64,000 bases of DNA from Acanthornis magna (Eukaryota; Chordata; Aves; Passeriformes; Acanthizidae). The stretch spans positions 17,652,001 through 17,716,000 of the forward strand of contig JAWUZG010000056.1 in NCBI GenBank assembly GCA_036785705.1, given 5' to 3'. A model generated the notes under the pieces. The model saw only the letters and a list, made by a program, of their open reading frames with translations. It did no database searches and had not been told where the DNA came from. Below, one piece after another: positions 1-11,190 of the stretch (position 1 is its first letter; each line of letters opens with the position of its first letter). The position numbers and the translations under genes are program-made.

Positions 1-2847
1 TGCTCCCCAATTACTGAGTTTGCTTTCATCTGCCTTCTTGGTTGGTGCTCCTCGAGAGTTTTGGGACACCCTCCTTCTCTCTGTTCTTTTCCACTGCTCC
101 TCAAGTCTTGCCTACCCTGGCAAACCAGAATATTTTTACATAATTGACTTAATTAGCCCAATCAAAGGAGGGATTGTGCAACAAACTGAATATTCAAGCT
201 TTCTTCTAGAAGAATGAAGCTGTAAATGTTCATTTGGGTAACAGCTTTCCTTTAGTCCCCTGCCAAGCACTTGACTTGGTTTGTATCGTGACTTGATAAA
301 GAAATGACATCATTAATACAATAATAACAAATCATTTCTATGTAAATCAATGGACCTTCTACCTGGATCATTTTAATGATTGCCCTCCAGCTCACTTTTT
401 CTTTCAAACAGCATCTTTGCATCCAGTAATAACTATTTGTTCATATAATTCTGATTATTTTGGACTCGAGGAAGGAAAGAAATAAGGCAGAACCCTTCAG
501 AAGCTTCAGAATCCATAGAAATCAGATGTTGTATTGCCTTTTTTCAGGATCTTGCAGTTTTATTTGAAGTTTGTCATTTTAATACTTGTTTTTTTTCCCT
601 GAGTATTTGAGATTTGGAATCCAAAGTATTCCTTTATCATTGTTACCATTTTGCAATACCCAAATTATTTGATGCTTTCTATAGGAAAGCAATATCTCTC
701 ACAGTTCAAGTTGTCTCTTCAGTAAAATATGAGGTTTGTGGTGTGATCTGAAGTCAGGTGAAATTTGTCTTGATCGAGCACATTCATTGGGGAGAGTTTC
801 CTGTCAGCTGGGACTGGAACTGAGTCTTCCAACCTCTTTTCCTGCCTCTGCCTCTAAGTCACTGTCTGGATCTTGTAATTTAATTAACATTTTAGCATTT
901 GCCTGCAAAACAGGAACGATTATTTTATCCTCACAAAGGAGTGTTAAGGAACTTAATTAAACTCTGCCTTTAAAGTACATCCCTTCATGCACTACAAAAG
1001 ATCAGTGAGCTAACGTATATCACATGCATTACATATAAGCAGCTTTATTCCAAGAGCATTAAGGGAATGTGTATTTTGGAAAAGATCTTTGTGTGCATCT
1101 CCACTCATGGCAGGGTTTTATGTCAACTCACTTCTTTGAGTCAGAAACTTAAATGTAGTAATTAATTTCTTTTTGTGCCTGAAAGAAAAAGCTCCACAAT
1201 TAGCAATATGCAGGCGATAATTAACTTTTTTCAGTGACAATCTGAGCTACCTGGTCATCACTGATATTTTAGGGAAGGCCAGTGAGGAGCTAAAATTATT
1301 TTAAAAAAAGATGATTTAGTCCTGCAGGAATGCAGTCATCTGAAAAGTACCTATGATAGATGGGGAAAAAATGCTTCATTCTTCCATAACGAGGTCTCTG
1401 CAATGGCTCCCTATGATCCACATAACACATGTCAAAAACTGAGTTGACGTGGCCGAGACTTGGCAGGTTTCAGTGCCAAAGCCATCCAGTGCTCTGAAGA
1501 GCTGGCAAGGTGCTGGGCTGAGGCAGCCCACACTTAGGTGATAATTTATGGCTACCTGTAACCTCCTCGAAATAGAAACCATTCATATTCTCTCCAGGGA
1601 AGGGAGAAGTGACCAGACAACGTGAGTTCAGCCAAACCAAGGCTCCATATAACTTTACAGAAGACAAACGCTCTCTGGTACTGACATTAACAATGCTGTG
1701 GGCTCTTAGAAAGGGTTCGCCTGTAGGTTTTATTTATTTTAGTATTGTTTGCTTGTGTAATTTCAGAAACTGGCAGTTTATAAGAGTTGAAGTCGAGTTT
1801 TAAGTCTTGGACTTTGATTCTGTTTATTTAAAGCATAAAAAGGACTCAAGAGCAGCCCAAGCCAGCGCAGGGCCGTGCGGTGGGGTTGGTGTGCTCCTGA
1901 GGGGTGACTTGCTGATAATCCCCAATGTGTGTGATCCTGAATCATTAGTCAGTGATGCTATCTGTCCCAGAGCTGCAGGATTCCTGCAGACACTCTCCCT
2001 GCCCCACCCTGCGGTTTGGCATGGCTCTGCCCTTCCCTGGAGTGCTCCTGCTGCGCTCTGGGAGGTTCGTGGGTGTTGGCAGGGACCACATCCCCCATGG
2101 CTGGGGGTGCTGCTGCCTCTGCTCAGCACAGGGCACAGCAGCCGTGGGTCTTGGGGACACCTTGTGCTGTGGGAAAGAAATCAGTCAGCAAGAGCAGGGG
2201 TCCACCTGAGTCCTTGTGACACTGGGGCTGTGCCACCTTGCAGGGGTGAAGTGTTCCAGGAGCAGCGTGAGGCTTTCTGGAGATCAGAGGAGCTCACTGT
2301 GCTGCTGGAAAAGGACTGAGGGACAGTTCCTCATGCACTGCTCCTCAGTCTGCTCATTCTGTTTGTGATTCCCGGAGCTGGGGCTGTAAAGGACTGGGAA
2401 CAACATCCCATAATCGCACACCGGTGTTAACAGATCCAGGCTGAGAATCTCCGTTTAGATCTGCCTTTTCCTCCATCCTGATTTACTCATGGGCTGAGAT
2501 CGAGGATTGCACATGAAATTCTCTGAATTCTGTGGGTGCTGATGTCTAGTTTTGGTCTGAGCTATTCTCTGCTCTGCCTGTTGGTCTCTGTGTGCTGTTT
2601 ATCTTTGCACATTTGCATATTTATGCATTATTATTTATGAAAGTTCTTCCTCATCCTCCTGAAGAGGGTGAAATACTGGAAGGAGACAGGGACTGCTTAT
2701 TCCTTATACAAAGTAATTCAATACAGCCTTTAGATGTTCCTGAAACTCAGGTAATTAATTCCATTGTGTTTAACCTGTGAGGAAAACTTTATTGTTTCAC
2801 AGTTCTTGGTGGTTTATTGACCGGCAGGTTCAAGTCTTCTCTCCCTC
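1..2847. other. Non-genic single-copy stretch
   Basis: No gene is recognised. The first 1.8 kb is AT-moderate with short open frames only. A GC-richer patch at about 1840-2340 holds overlapping open frames on both strands (the longest about 170 codons at 1807-2319), which is what low stop density gives by chance; none shows a domain, signal peptide or splice-like flanks that I can recognise. Around 1190-1280 there is a run of AT-rich words with two TTAGC/TTAAC homeodomain-type cores, not enough to call an enhancer. Confidence 0.6.
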
Positions 2848-2900
2848 TTTTTTTTTTTTTTTTTCATTTTAAAATTTTTTTAAGTCTTCTTTTTTTTTGT
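2848..2900. repeat. T-rich low-complexity tract (T17 plus T-rich flank)
   Basis: An uninterrupted run of 17 T at 2848-2864 is followed by two further T-rich runs up to about 2898. No target-site duplication or retroposed body is visible beside it, so it is annotated as simple low-complexity sequence rather than the tail of a processed pseudogene. Confidence 0.85.
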
Positions 2901-4799
2901 AAGTGTTAAGCAATTCCACCTGGAGATGTGAAAACTTCACAGGCTATAAAGCTTATATCCTGCAAATCTCCCTATCCAATATTAAAACATCTAAAGGAGG
3001 GGAGGCACCGTTGAAATATTTTGAGTTATGTTTAGGAATGAGCACAGGGATTGGATTTATTCAACAAAATAGCCTTTGTGGTTTTAGGAACGGCCCAATG
3101 AATGAATCTGGTTGCAATGGAAATATGGAAAATATCTTTTACCAGGTACTGGGATGAAAGAACTTCTTTAAAACTGGGTAGAGTTAAAGCCAAATGGAAA
3201 AGATCTTAAAAGCAGAAGGGACAGTGGCCAGAACTGCCACTGCCTTGTGTAAATCCTGGAAGTCCTTCTCTCCCACTGATGACCTTTGAAAAGATGCTTT
3301 TCCTTGCAGAGGGGAAACATCTGTTTCTCATGTTGGTTAATACTTAACCTAAGGTACACAGTAGAAATATCTTACCAAAACTAGGATGGAGGCAAAGCCT
3401 GCTGCAGGGATTGGTTTATCCATGTGGAATCAAGGTGGTGCTTTCACATCAAGGAGAAGAATGTGACCCAAACTGTCTTATGATAAGCATGGGATCCTTT
3501 GTGTACAGATTTGTGCCTGTATATGTAATTAGCAACTGCTTCTCATATGTTTTTGGAAACACTGACCTTTGTGTTGTTAGTCTTACCCTCAGATTTATTT
3601 AATGTGCTTGGGAGAATCTCTGGGTTACACTGAGTTTCACACTTGTTTCTTGCTAAGTTGCAGAAAAATTTCCTAGTTCCACTCCAAACCCTTCTGAACT
3701 CCACCTGCCATCACACACCTGGGCTTCTCTTTGGAGATAAAGAAGCAATGCTAAGATGGCTCTGAAGGGATGCAGAGTATCCTGATCCATACAGCAGGTT
3801 TAGAGATGTGCTTGCTGAGCAAGGAAACCCAAAGTCTGATGTCACAGGAGTGAGAAAGAGCACGGGAGTGCACAGTTGTGTTACTGAAAGCTCACCATGT
3901 CTTTGCCGAAGTGTAGGCAGCAGTATGTGGAGTTTTGTGGATCTTTATGCCTTAAAGGAAAACCTTAGAACTTGTTTTCCTTCATGTTGCCATAACACTT
4001 TGTATCTTAGCAATAAAATTTGGGTAAATTTAGTGTTATCACAAGAAATTTGTGCTCCAGAGATTTACTGTTCCACTCCCACAGTGCCTTTAAACCCCAC
4101 GTCAGGAGCAGGACAGCAATTCCTGGCCTGTGTTAGGACCAATTTACCTCATTTCCTCTGCTTCAGCAAAGTGAGATTGAAGAGGTTAGAAAAATAACAA
4201 ACATAAAAGGAGGAGGAAAGCGATTGCCAGTCTGTGTGTGTGACTCTGCCCGAGTCACCCTGCAGGACAAGCCCAAAGGTGCTGAGGGGAAATCGTTCTG
4301 CTTTTGTACTGCTGAGCAGGACCCTGCTGCAATCCAGCTTGTCCCTGTTGTCACATCTCATCTGGGTCTTTAACATGAAGTAAAATATTGCTGTCTAAAG
4401 GACCAAGTGGAAAATGCACTCATCTGTGTCCCTCGCTTGTGCCAAAGAATTTTTCATTCCCACCTCAGCTCTAATTTGAAATGTGTTAAATAAAAATCTC
4501 CAGGAGAGTATCCAGAATAGATAGGCATGTTTGGGTCAGCCTGCAACTTGGCATTTCCATGGGCCTCATCTCTAATTACTAAAGAAATAGTGAGTTAAAA
4601 TACCCAGTGACTGTGATCTAAATCATTTCCACTCTGGATACTGGCGTGAAATAAAAAGGGCTTTTCATTAGCGTGGCACAGATTTAGTGTCGTGGGACAC
4701 AGTTTGTGCTTCGCAGGAAGTGCGGTCAATGGGCCATTAAGTTCTGAAACAGGAGGCAAGGCATCCTCTAATGCTGCTGACAATAAATATTGGGGAATA
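2901..4799. other. Non-genic single-copy stretch
   Basis: No gene or repeat recognised. The longest open frame (3808-4197, 129 codons, plus strand) has no recognisable domain and is Cys/Ser/Leu-rich like translated non-coding DNA. Confidence 0.55.
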
Positions 4800-5010
4800 G
4801 CTTAATATGGATTCATGGCAGCCATGCCGAAGTCACTCAAGTCAACTCCGATTTGTGATGCCGTGAGTGCGCACGCACGGCCTCCACATAATGGAGGCAT
4901 CGTTTGCAGGCCCCGAGGGAAATCTTTCCTTTCAGCCCTGCAAGATGAGAAACTGAGTGGGAACTCGAACCCAGCCTAGAGATTGAATGGCAATTACTTG
5001 TGTTGTGGGA
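4800..5010. promoter_or_regulatory. Candidate regulatory element with two adjacent palindromes
   Basis: In AT-rich surroundings there is a CpG-bearing patch. Positions 4861-4880 form a 20-nt near-palindrome (CCGTGAGTGCGCACGCACGG, one mismatched pair). It touches a second inverted repeat at 4880-4898 with arms GCCTCCA and TGGAGGC around a 5-nt loop. Retained CpGs in otherwise CpG-poor DNA suggest either low methylation or selective constraint. The function is not known; calling it regulatory is inference. Confidence 0.25.
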
Positions 5011-5660
5011 TTTGCTTTTCCCCCGTGGAAAATAAAAGTGTTCAAATTAGAAAACAGTCGCTGAATTTTGGTGGTTTCCCGTTTAAAAACGAGTTAACAA
5101 ACAAAGCTTCAAGGTAAGATTTGCACCTTCTGGGTGTGCAGGGAAGCCTCCAAAGAGCAGCACAGGGATCCCTGGAAGCAGGGAGGGACAAGAAGAGTTC
5201 TGGGCTGTTTTTTGGAGTGGTTCTAGCTGCAGTGTGAGCATCCTGGGGCTGCTCTGGGAGCTCGGGTGGCTGGAGGAGCTCTGCAGCCTCACCCTACCTG
5301 TGTGTGCAGCTGCCCTTCCTGGGAAGAGAAGCAACCCACATGGGAAAGCACCGCTCATTTCAATCCTGTGCATTTGCAGGATATTAATTCTTCCTCTTTA
5401 TCCTCATATGGGCAAGGTTGTCCTTGCAACAAGCTGTGAAAACTCTAATCTGGAGATGAAATTATTCATTCCTCATGTGTTTGCACCAGTTTTTCACCTG
5501 AGTGCTTCACTAAGATGAGTGGCTTTTTCCAATGTCTCCAATCAAGAGGGATGGTTTTTTTACCATCATTTAGAGGTAGCTCAGGATTGTTTTGTAGAAT
5601 AAAAACATTTAAAAATAACTCAAGTGAATAAGGGTGCCTAGTCTGGAACAGGTAGTATCT
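5011..5660. other. Non-genic single-copy stretch
   Basis: Only short overlapping open frames on both strands (about 95 codons at 5083-5373 minus and 5234-5518 plus). Nothing else recognised. Confidence 0.55.
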
Positions 5661-5693
5661 GAATTTTTGGAATTTTTGGATTTTTTGGAATTT
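5661..5693. repeat. Short tandem repeat of TTTTTGGAA-type units
   Basis: About four imperfect 9- to 11-bp units built from T-runs followed by GGA(A) lie back to back. Too short to be a minisatellite; annotated as a simple repeat. Confidence 0.7.
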
Positions 5694-8600
5694 GTACCGT
5701 CATCAAACACTTTAATGCAGTGTTTAACTTCATGTTCCTTTCCAGGACAATTGGGGTTTAAATGGGCTCAGAGCTGCTCCCTGCTCCAGGGCAGCACAGG
5801 GCCTTGAGGCTGACGTTTATCAGATGCCGAGAGAGCAAAAGTTGCTGTAAAAATGAAGTCGTGCAGTATCAAAGGAATTATTTCATGGGGCTGGAGAAAC
5901 ACCATGGCTGCCTCAGCACAGGACTGACAGGAGTTGGTGTTTCTAGCCAAGAACTTGAGCTGAAGGCAGAGGGGGTGAGTGCCTGCCATGCCGACAGGTA
6001 CAGTGAGGAGAATGAGGACAAAACAGAGTCCATCTGCCTCCAAACTATTGAAACATGCCCAGAGGAGTGACAAAAAGCAGAATTGTGCATCCCTTTGGTG
6101 ACCATCCTTGCTGTCACAGTGCACCCAGCCTGCAGCAGTGGGGGTTCCCAGGACCCTGGCTATGCACTCTGCCTTCCTCGGGGCATGTCGAGGTGGTTTT
6201 TTCTAGATGTGAGCTCCTCAGATTGTGCCACACTGTTGAAAACATTTGGAAATGGAGCTGTAATGCATGAGCTGTGCAGCTGTTCTAACAAAGTCTCCTG
6301 GACTTTGCCCATTTTCAAAAGTTTTTACTCAGGAAAACACTGATGCTAATGGGAATTAAAAATCTGAAGGCAGGAGAATTTGTCTAAGTAAGGGCTAAGC
6401 TGGAGGGAAGAGCCAAAATCTGCAAGGAAACATTTTGCTTGGCTGCAGCAGCATGTAATGGCATCATGTGGGATGTGGCACCTGCAATCCTGTCCTAGAG
6501 AAAAATACAGGGCACAGGCTCTCCCTGCCAGGCCTGCAGAGCTCCTGGGATTGTGGAGGGCACACCACAGCCCGTGGAGCATGGGAGAGCTGCTGCCCAG
6601 TTCTGGAGGTAGATTCGCCTTCAGAACATTTCCATGCTCAGGAGCTGATCTGAGGATTTTGGGTTGGGCTGAACAGATGAGGTGAATGTTTTTGAGGCAG
6701 CTCTGGAACTGGAAAACAAGAGAAGGACAAAATTGCTCTTTACAAATGAAGATTGTTGGCTGTTTCCAGCTTCTCGTGAGCACCAGGGCCATTTGCATCT
6801 GCCTGGCAGGAGGGTGGGCACTGCCAGGTGCTCTCACTCCCAAAGCTGGGGCAAGAGTGCTGTGGGAGCCTGGAGAAAGGCTAAAGCATCTTCCCCTGCC
6901 AGGGTGGCCATGTCCTGGGAAAAGATAAACTTGGGGAACATCCTTGGCAGAGCTGGTCAAGGAAAAACACTTACGGTGGCTGTGAGAGCTGCGTGGGGGC
7001 TGCCTGCTGATCCTTTGGGTTTGGAATAACAAATTCACCTTCAAAATTTAAAAGGAGAGTGTGTTTCAACTCAGGGTGTTTCAGTGCTTCTATGGAAAAC
7101 AATTTTCTGCACACTGTATTGATATGTTTGGAGCTCTGTGCAAAGAGTTAAGTTATTGTATATTTTAGTTTTTTAATTGACTCCATATCTGCTGGCAGCA
7201 GAATAGACATTGATCTGTTTTTTTCCTTCGCTTTATTTAGGAAAATACAGCACAGTGTGTTTACTCTGCCTCCATACAGCATTGCTTTGTAGGGTGAAAG
7301 TGAGGGCGAGACCACAGTGAAGAATTCCCTCATTGTCAATTTTAAAGGCTTCATAATAAATGGTAGGCTTTTTTGGATGGGAATCAGAAATGTTTTCATG
7401 ACAGTGTTTTGCTTAACTTTTTGTATTCAGATGGGATTTTCTAAACTCTTTTGAGTTTGTTGGTTTGATCATTTAAACATCTCCTTCTGGCCACCGACTA
7501 CTTGATCAAATGACTGCAGTGACACTGTACCTGACAGCTACTCAATAGGGATTGGAAAAGCTCAAATTGGTGAGCGTAAATTAAAATTTAGTGGCAAAAG
7601 GCATCATTCCCCTGGAAACAGCATCCAGGCTGCCTTTCAAGGGGAGAGGATGAGGAACTGGACCTGTAATTCAGCATGGAGTGAGGCAGAACTGTCTCTA
7701 CACTGAGTTTTGACTGAGGAAGGAAGTGAAAAGGAATGGATGCCTCGTATTGATCTGGTCCACATATTCCAGCTTGAACTATCGACTGAATTTGATTTGC
7801 ATTGGTCCAGGCCAAAATTATTAATTAGTGGCATTTGGCTCCCATGACTTGCCCTTTTCAAGAGAATTTCTGTAGCTGTGGAGCTGTGTCCTTCCAGTGC
7901 CCTTAGCAAGACCTCTCTGGTTCCTGTGCAGGAGTGATGGTTTGTGCTGCACGTGTGCCAGGAGCACGACAGGATCATATTGATGTGTTCCCTGTTCCCC
8001 TGGGCTTGAGGCAGAGTTGGATTTCTGATCCCTCCACAGCCCCAGATGCGCCAGCAGCAGTGCAGTCCTTTCAAGGGTTACTCTTGCTTTCCTCTGAAAC
8101 CTCTCCAGGCCCTTGTTTGTTTTTCCTCTGGCTTTTTTTTGTTTCTGGAGTGCTTTGTTGTTGGAGGTCTCCGTGCCTGTTGCAGCCTCCCCTGTGAAGG
8201 TTTATTCAGACAACTTGTGCAGTTTTTCTGGAAAGGTTCCTTGGCGCAGCTCTCGCTCCTCACTGCTCAGGGCTCGCCCGCTGGAGAACGTCCTGAGGAG
8301 GGAAAGCTTGGAGTGGAGGAACCCTCTGGAAGGCGTCTGCATTTTCCTCAAGTGTAACAGCACAAAGCAAAGTGTGATCCTCATGATGGATGAGCAGCTG
8401 AGGTATTGATGCCTTTTTCCATGCAGTCAGTCCTGAGTTCATGCATCTCCTGGAATGACCACTTGTTGTAATGCCTGTTTCTCTCACTGCTTTTTTAAAG
8501 GCAAAAGGGCCTTTGAAAAAGAAACCTTGTTACCCTTAATGCAATGCAAGCCACCCACAGAGCCTCTCCCACAATCCCAGGATTGCTGGGGTCCCTGTGT

Positions 8601-10530
8601 TTATTTTCCCCGGGACTATTTTGCTTGCGCTGCTGAAAGATGTCCTGGAGATCTGTTTTATCATCTTAGCACCACAAACTGCTTTCATTCTTTCAGGCCT
8701 CTTGCAGAATAGCACATGAGTGGCAGGACGTGTCCTGCATAGGGGAATTTTTATGAGGCAGAACTTTCCTTGGGAGGTTTAATGTACTCCCAGTGGTACT
8801 GAGTGAGTAACTGTGGTGGACTGAGCTCATCACGCATTTATTGCATTTAACCATCGCACTACACATTGGTGAAGAGCAATTTTGCTGTTTCTCCGTGTTT
8901 CTGGTGGTGTAGAAATTCTGCCTCACTGTCGCATTTTCGGTTTGAACTGTGTGGGCTGGTGCAGGAAAATACCTTCAGTTATAAAAAACAAATTGCACTT
9001 CAAGGAACTGCCCTGATCACTGTGTTTGTGTCAACCTGCTGATCATCATCTCCAAATTCCTATGGTTTGAGGGCAGAGGAATCCCATGGGCTTATCCAGT
9101 TACTTCAGAACACGAATTAGAGCTTTAATACTGTAACTGCTTAATACTCTTTCCCCTCTCTCCCTCTTGCTCATGACTGTGGGCTTAGAGTTCTCTTTCC
9201 TTCCCAGAAGCTTTGGGAAGAGGGTGATCAGTGGTAATGCAAGTCCCCAACATTTGTGTTGTTCAGCTGGGATCCTTTGCTTTGTATCTTTGCCTCACCC
9301 TATGAGATCTGTTTTTCTCCTCAGTGTATAAGAGTGTTTTCCCTTCCCTGGCATAGAAATAATATACTCAAGCATGCTTCAGTACAGGAAATCCTATATC
9401 CAGCGTGGGGAGGAAAGGCCTTAATCAGTACAAATTCCATTGTGTTTATATCAATCCTGACCCTCGGTGTCATTGGGACAAAGCTTTCTAGCCTGGGCCC
9501 CAGGCACTGGTTGGTGCTGCTGGTTCACAGCTGTGTCACTGCCAGCCCACAAGGCCCATCTATGCCAGATTTCTGCTCCTGAAGTTATTTTTTATGGAGA
9601 TTGTTGCCCAGCCTTTCCGTGGGAGGGGCTGAAATAAGGGGGTAAGTATGCAGGGAGCTCCTCTTAATTGCAAGCTTTTCCCTTCTTTGGAGGATAGGTT
9701 AATCCCCCAGCATTTCCTGAGTATGAAGGGCTTTCACAGGAGAAAAGAGGATAATTCGAGAGAATTTGTGATCTATTTCACAATCCTTATCCCTATTTTC
9801 TGGGCCAAACTGGCTGCATCACGACCATGCGATGATGATCTGGTCTAGAGGGAAGGAGCCCATTGAGATCCTGGTCCTCTCGGAGGTCTCAAATGTCCTG
9901 TGTGTGAGAGCAAAGGTCTGTGGTGTGTGTGTTTCAATCAGCAGGAAAATTTCCAAGCAGCCTGGCCCATTAGTGGAAGCTTTAAACAGAGGATTGACTC
10001 TCCATAAAAAGAGCCCTGCACAAACAAACATTCCAGCAGCACCCTTCCTTCGGCTTTCAATGTGTTTTTTATCAGGCCTTGAATTAAACCACTGTCCAAT
10101 TATTTGAAGGCATGATTTTCAGGAGTCATCCAAAACATAATTAATGACAACTCAGTGCATTCCCTGGGAGGGGAAGGAGGGAGTCTCCCCGCTCTGTTTT
10201 AAAGAGGCAGCTCAGTGGAGCTCTCCCATGGGTGTCCCAGCAGCACGTGCCCAGCAGGCTGGGAGGGAGCCTGCCTCCTGTGGCTGACCCTCTGGCTCTC
10301 TGCAAGGTGGCAAAGGTGACAGAGGGACATGACTGAGGCACGGAATGAATGCTGGCTCTACCCTGTCTCCTGGTGCTGGGATTGGAGCAACTTCCTGAGG
10401 TGTCCGTGGGCAGCGAGCAGAGACCTCTGCCTTATTTTCCCTTCCTTTCTCCCTCCAGCTCTTTCTTCAGAGCAGCAGCTCCCCAGGGCTCCTTCCCCGC
10501 TGCAGACAAAGCAGGATCAGCCTGGCACAG
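5694..10530. other. Non-genic single-copy stretch
   Basis: Nearly 5 kb with no recognised gene, RNA or transposable element. The longest open frame is 232 codons on the minus strand at 6346-7044; it is rich in Ser, Cys, Pro and His, is overlapped by open frames on the opposite strand, and has no recognisable domain. The 10140-10340 part is GC-richer and leads into the minisatellite. Confidence 0.55.
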
Positions 10531-11190
10531 TGCTGCTCCTCTGTGTCTCCCCTTCCCTGGCTGCTGCTCCTCTGTGTCCCCCCATCCCCTGGCTGCTGCT
10601 CCTCTGTGTCCCCTCTTTCCTGCCTGCTGCTCCTCTGTGTCCCCTCTTTCCTGGTTGCTGCTCCTCTGTGTCCTCCATTCCCTGGCTGCTGCCCCTCTGT
10701 GTCCCCCCCTTCCCTGGCTGCTGCCCCTCCATCCCTCTGGCTGCTGCGCCTCTGTATCCCCCCTTCCCTGGTTGCTGCCCCTCTGTGTCCCCTCTCCCCT
10801 GGCTGCTGCTCCTCTGTGTCCCCCATTCCCTGGCTGCTGCTCCTCTGTGTCCCCCATTCCCTGGCTGCTGCCCCTCTGTGTCCCCTCTCCCCTGGCTGCT
10901 GCTCCTCTGTGTCCCCTCTCCCCTGGCTGCTGCTCCTCTGTGTCCCCCATTCCCTGGCTGCTGCTCCTCTGTGTCCCCCATTCCCTGGCTGCTGCCCCTC
11001 TGTGTCCCCTCTCCCCTGGTTGCTGCCCCTCTGTGTCCCCTCTCCCCTGGCTGCTGCTCCTCTGTGTCCCCTCTTTCCTGGCTGCTGCCTCTCTGTGTCC
11101 CCCCTTCCCTTCCTGCTGCCCCTCCCTCCCTCTCCCTCCCTGCCTGCTGCCCCTCCCTCCCTCTCCATCCCTCTCCCTGCCCCTGCCATG
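10531..11190. repeat. 31-bp C-rich minisatellite, about 19 units plus decayed tail
   Basis: The unit is a pyrimidine-rich 31-mer beginning CTGGCTGCTGCTCCTCTGTG and ending in CCCCCATTCC or CCCCTCTCCC. About 19 units run from 10531 to 11110. One near 10720-10745 is shortened, and the array decays into CCCTCC-type sequence to about 11190. Units differ at a few positions (CTGCTCC or CTGCCCC; GGCTG or GGTTG), so it is a classic variant-repeat array. Because 31 is not a multiple of three and the unit holds no stop triplet on either strand, all six frames stay open across roughly 10543-11201, giving spurious proteins of 280-350 residues. These are not annotated as genes. Confidence 0.95.
11124..11140 (-). 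other. G-quadruplex motif
   Basis: Four C3 runs on the plus strand read GGGAGGGAGAGGGAGGG on the minus strand, with loops of 1, 3 and 1 nt. This satisfies the usual G3+N1-7 quadruplex pattern. It sits in the decayed end of the 31-bp minisatellite. Whether it folds in vivo cannot be seen. Confidence 0.6.

Noticed and set aside
4940..5000. Possible antisense MIR (GATGAGAAACTGAG, then CGAACCCAG)
   Set aside because: Two short words in plausible order but no connecting core; too weak to call.
6346..7044. 232-codon minus-strand open frame
   Set aside because: No recognisable domain, Ser/Cys/His/Pro-rich, overlapped by plus-strand open frames.
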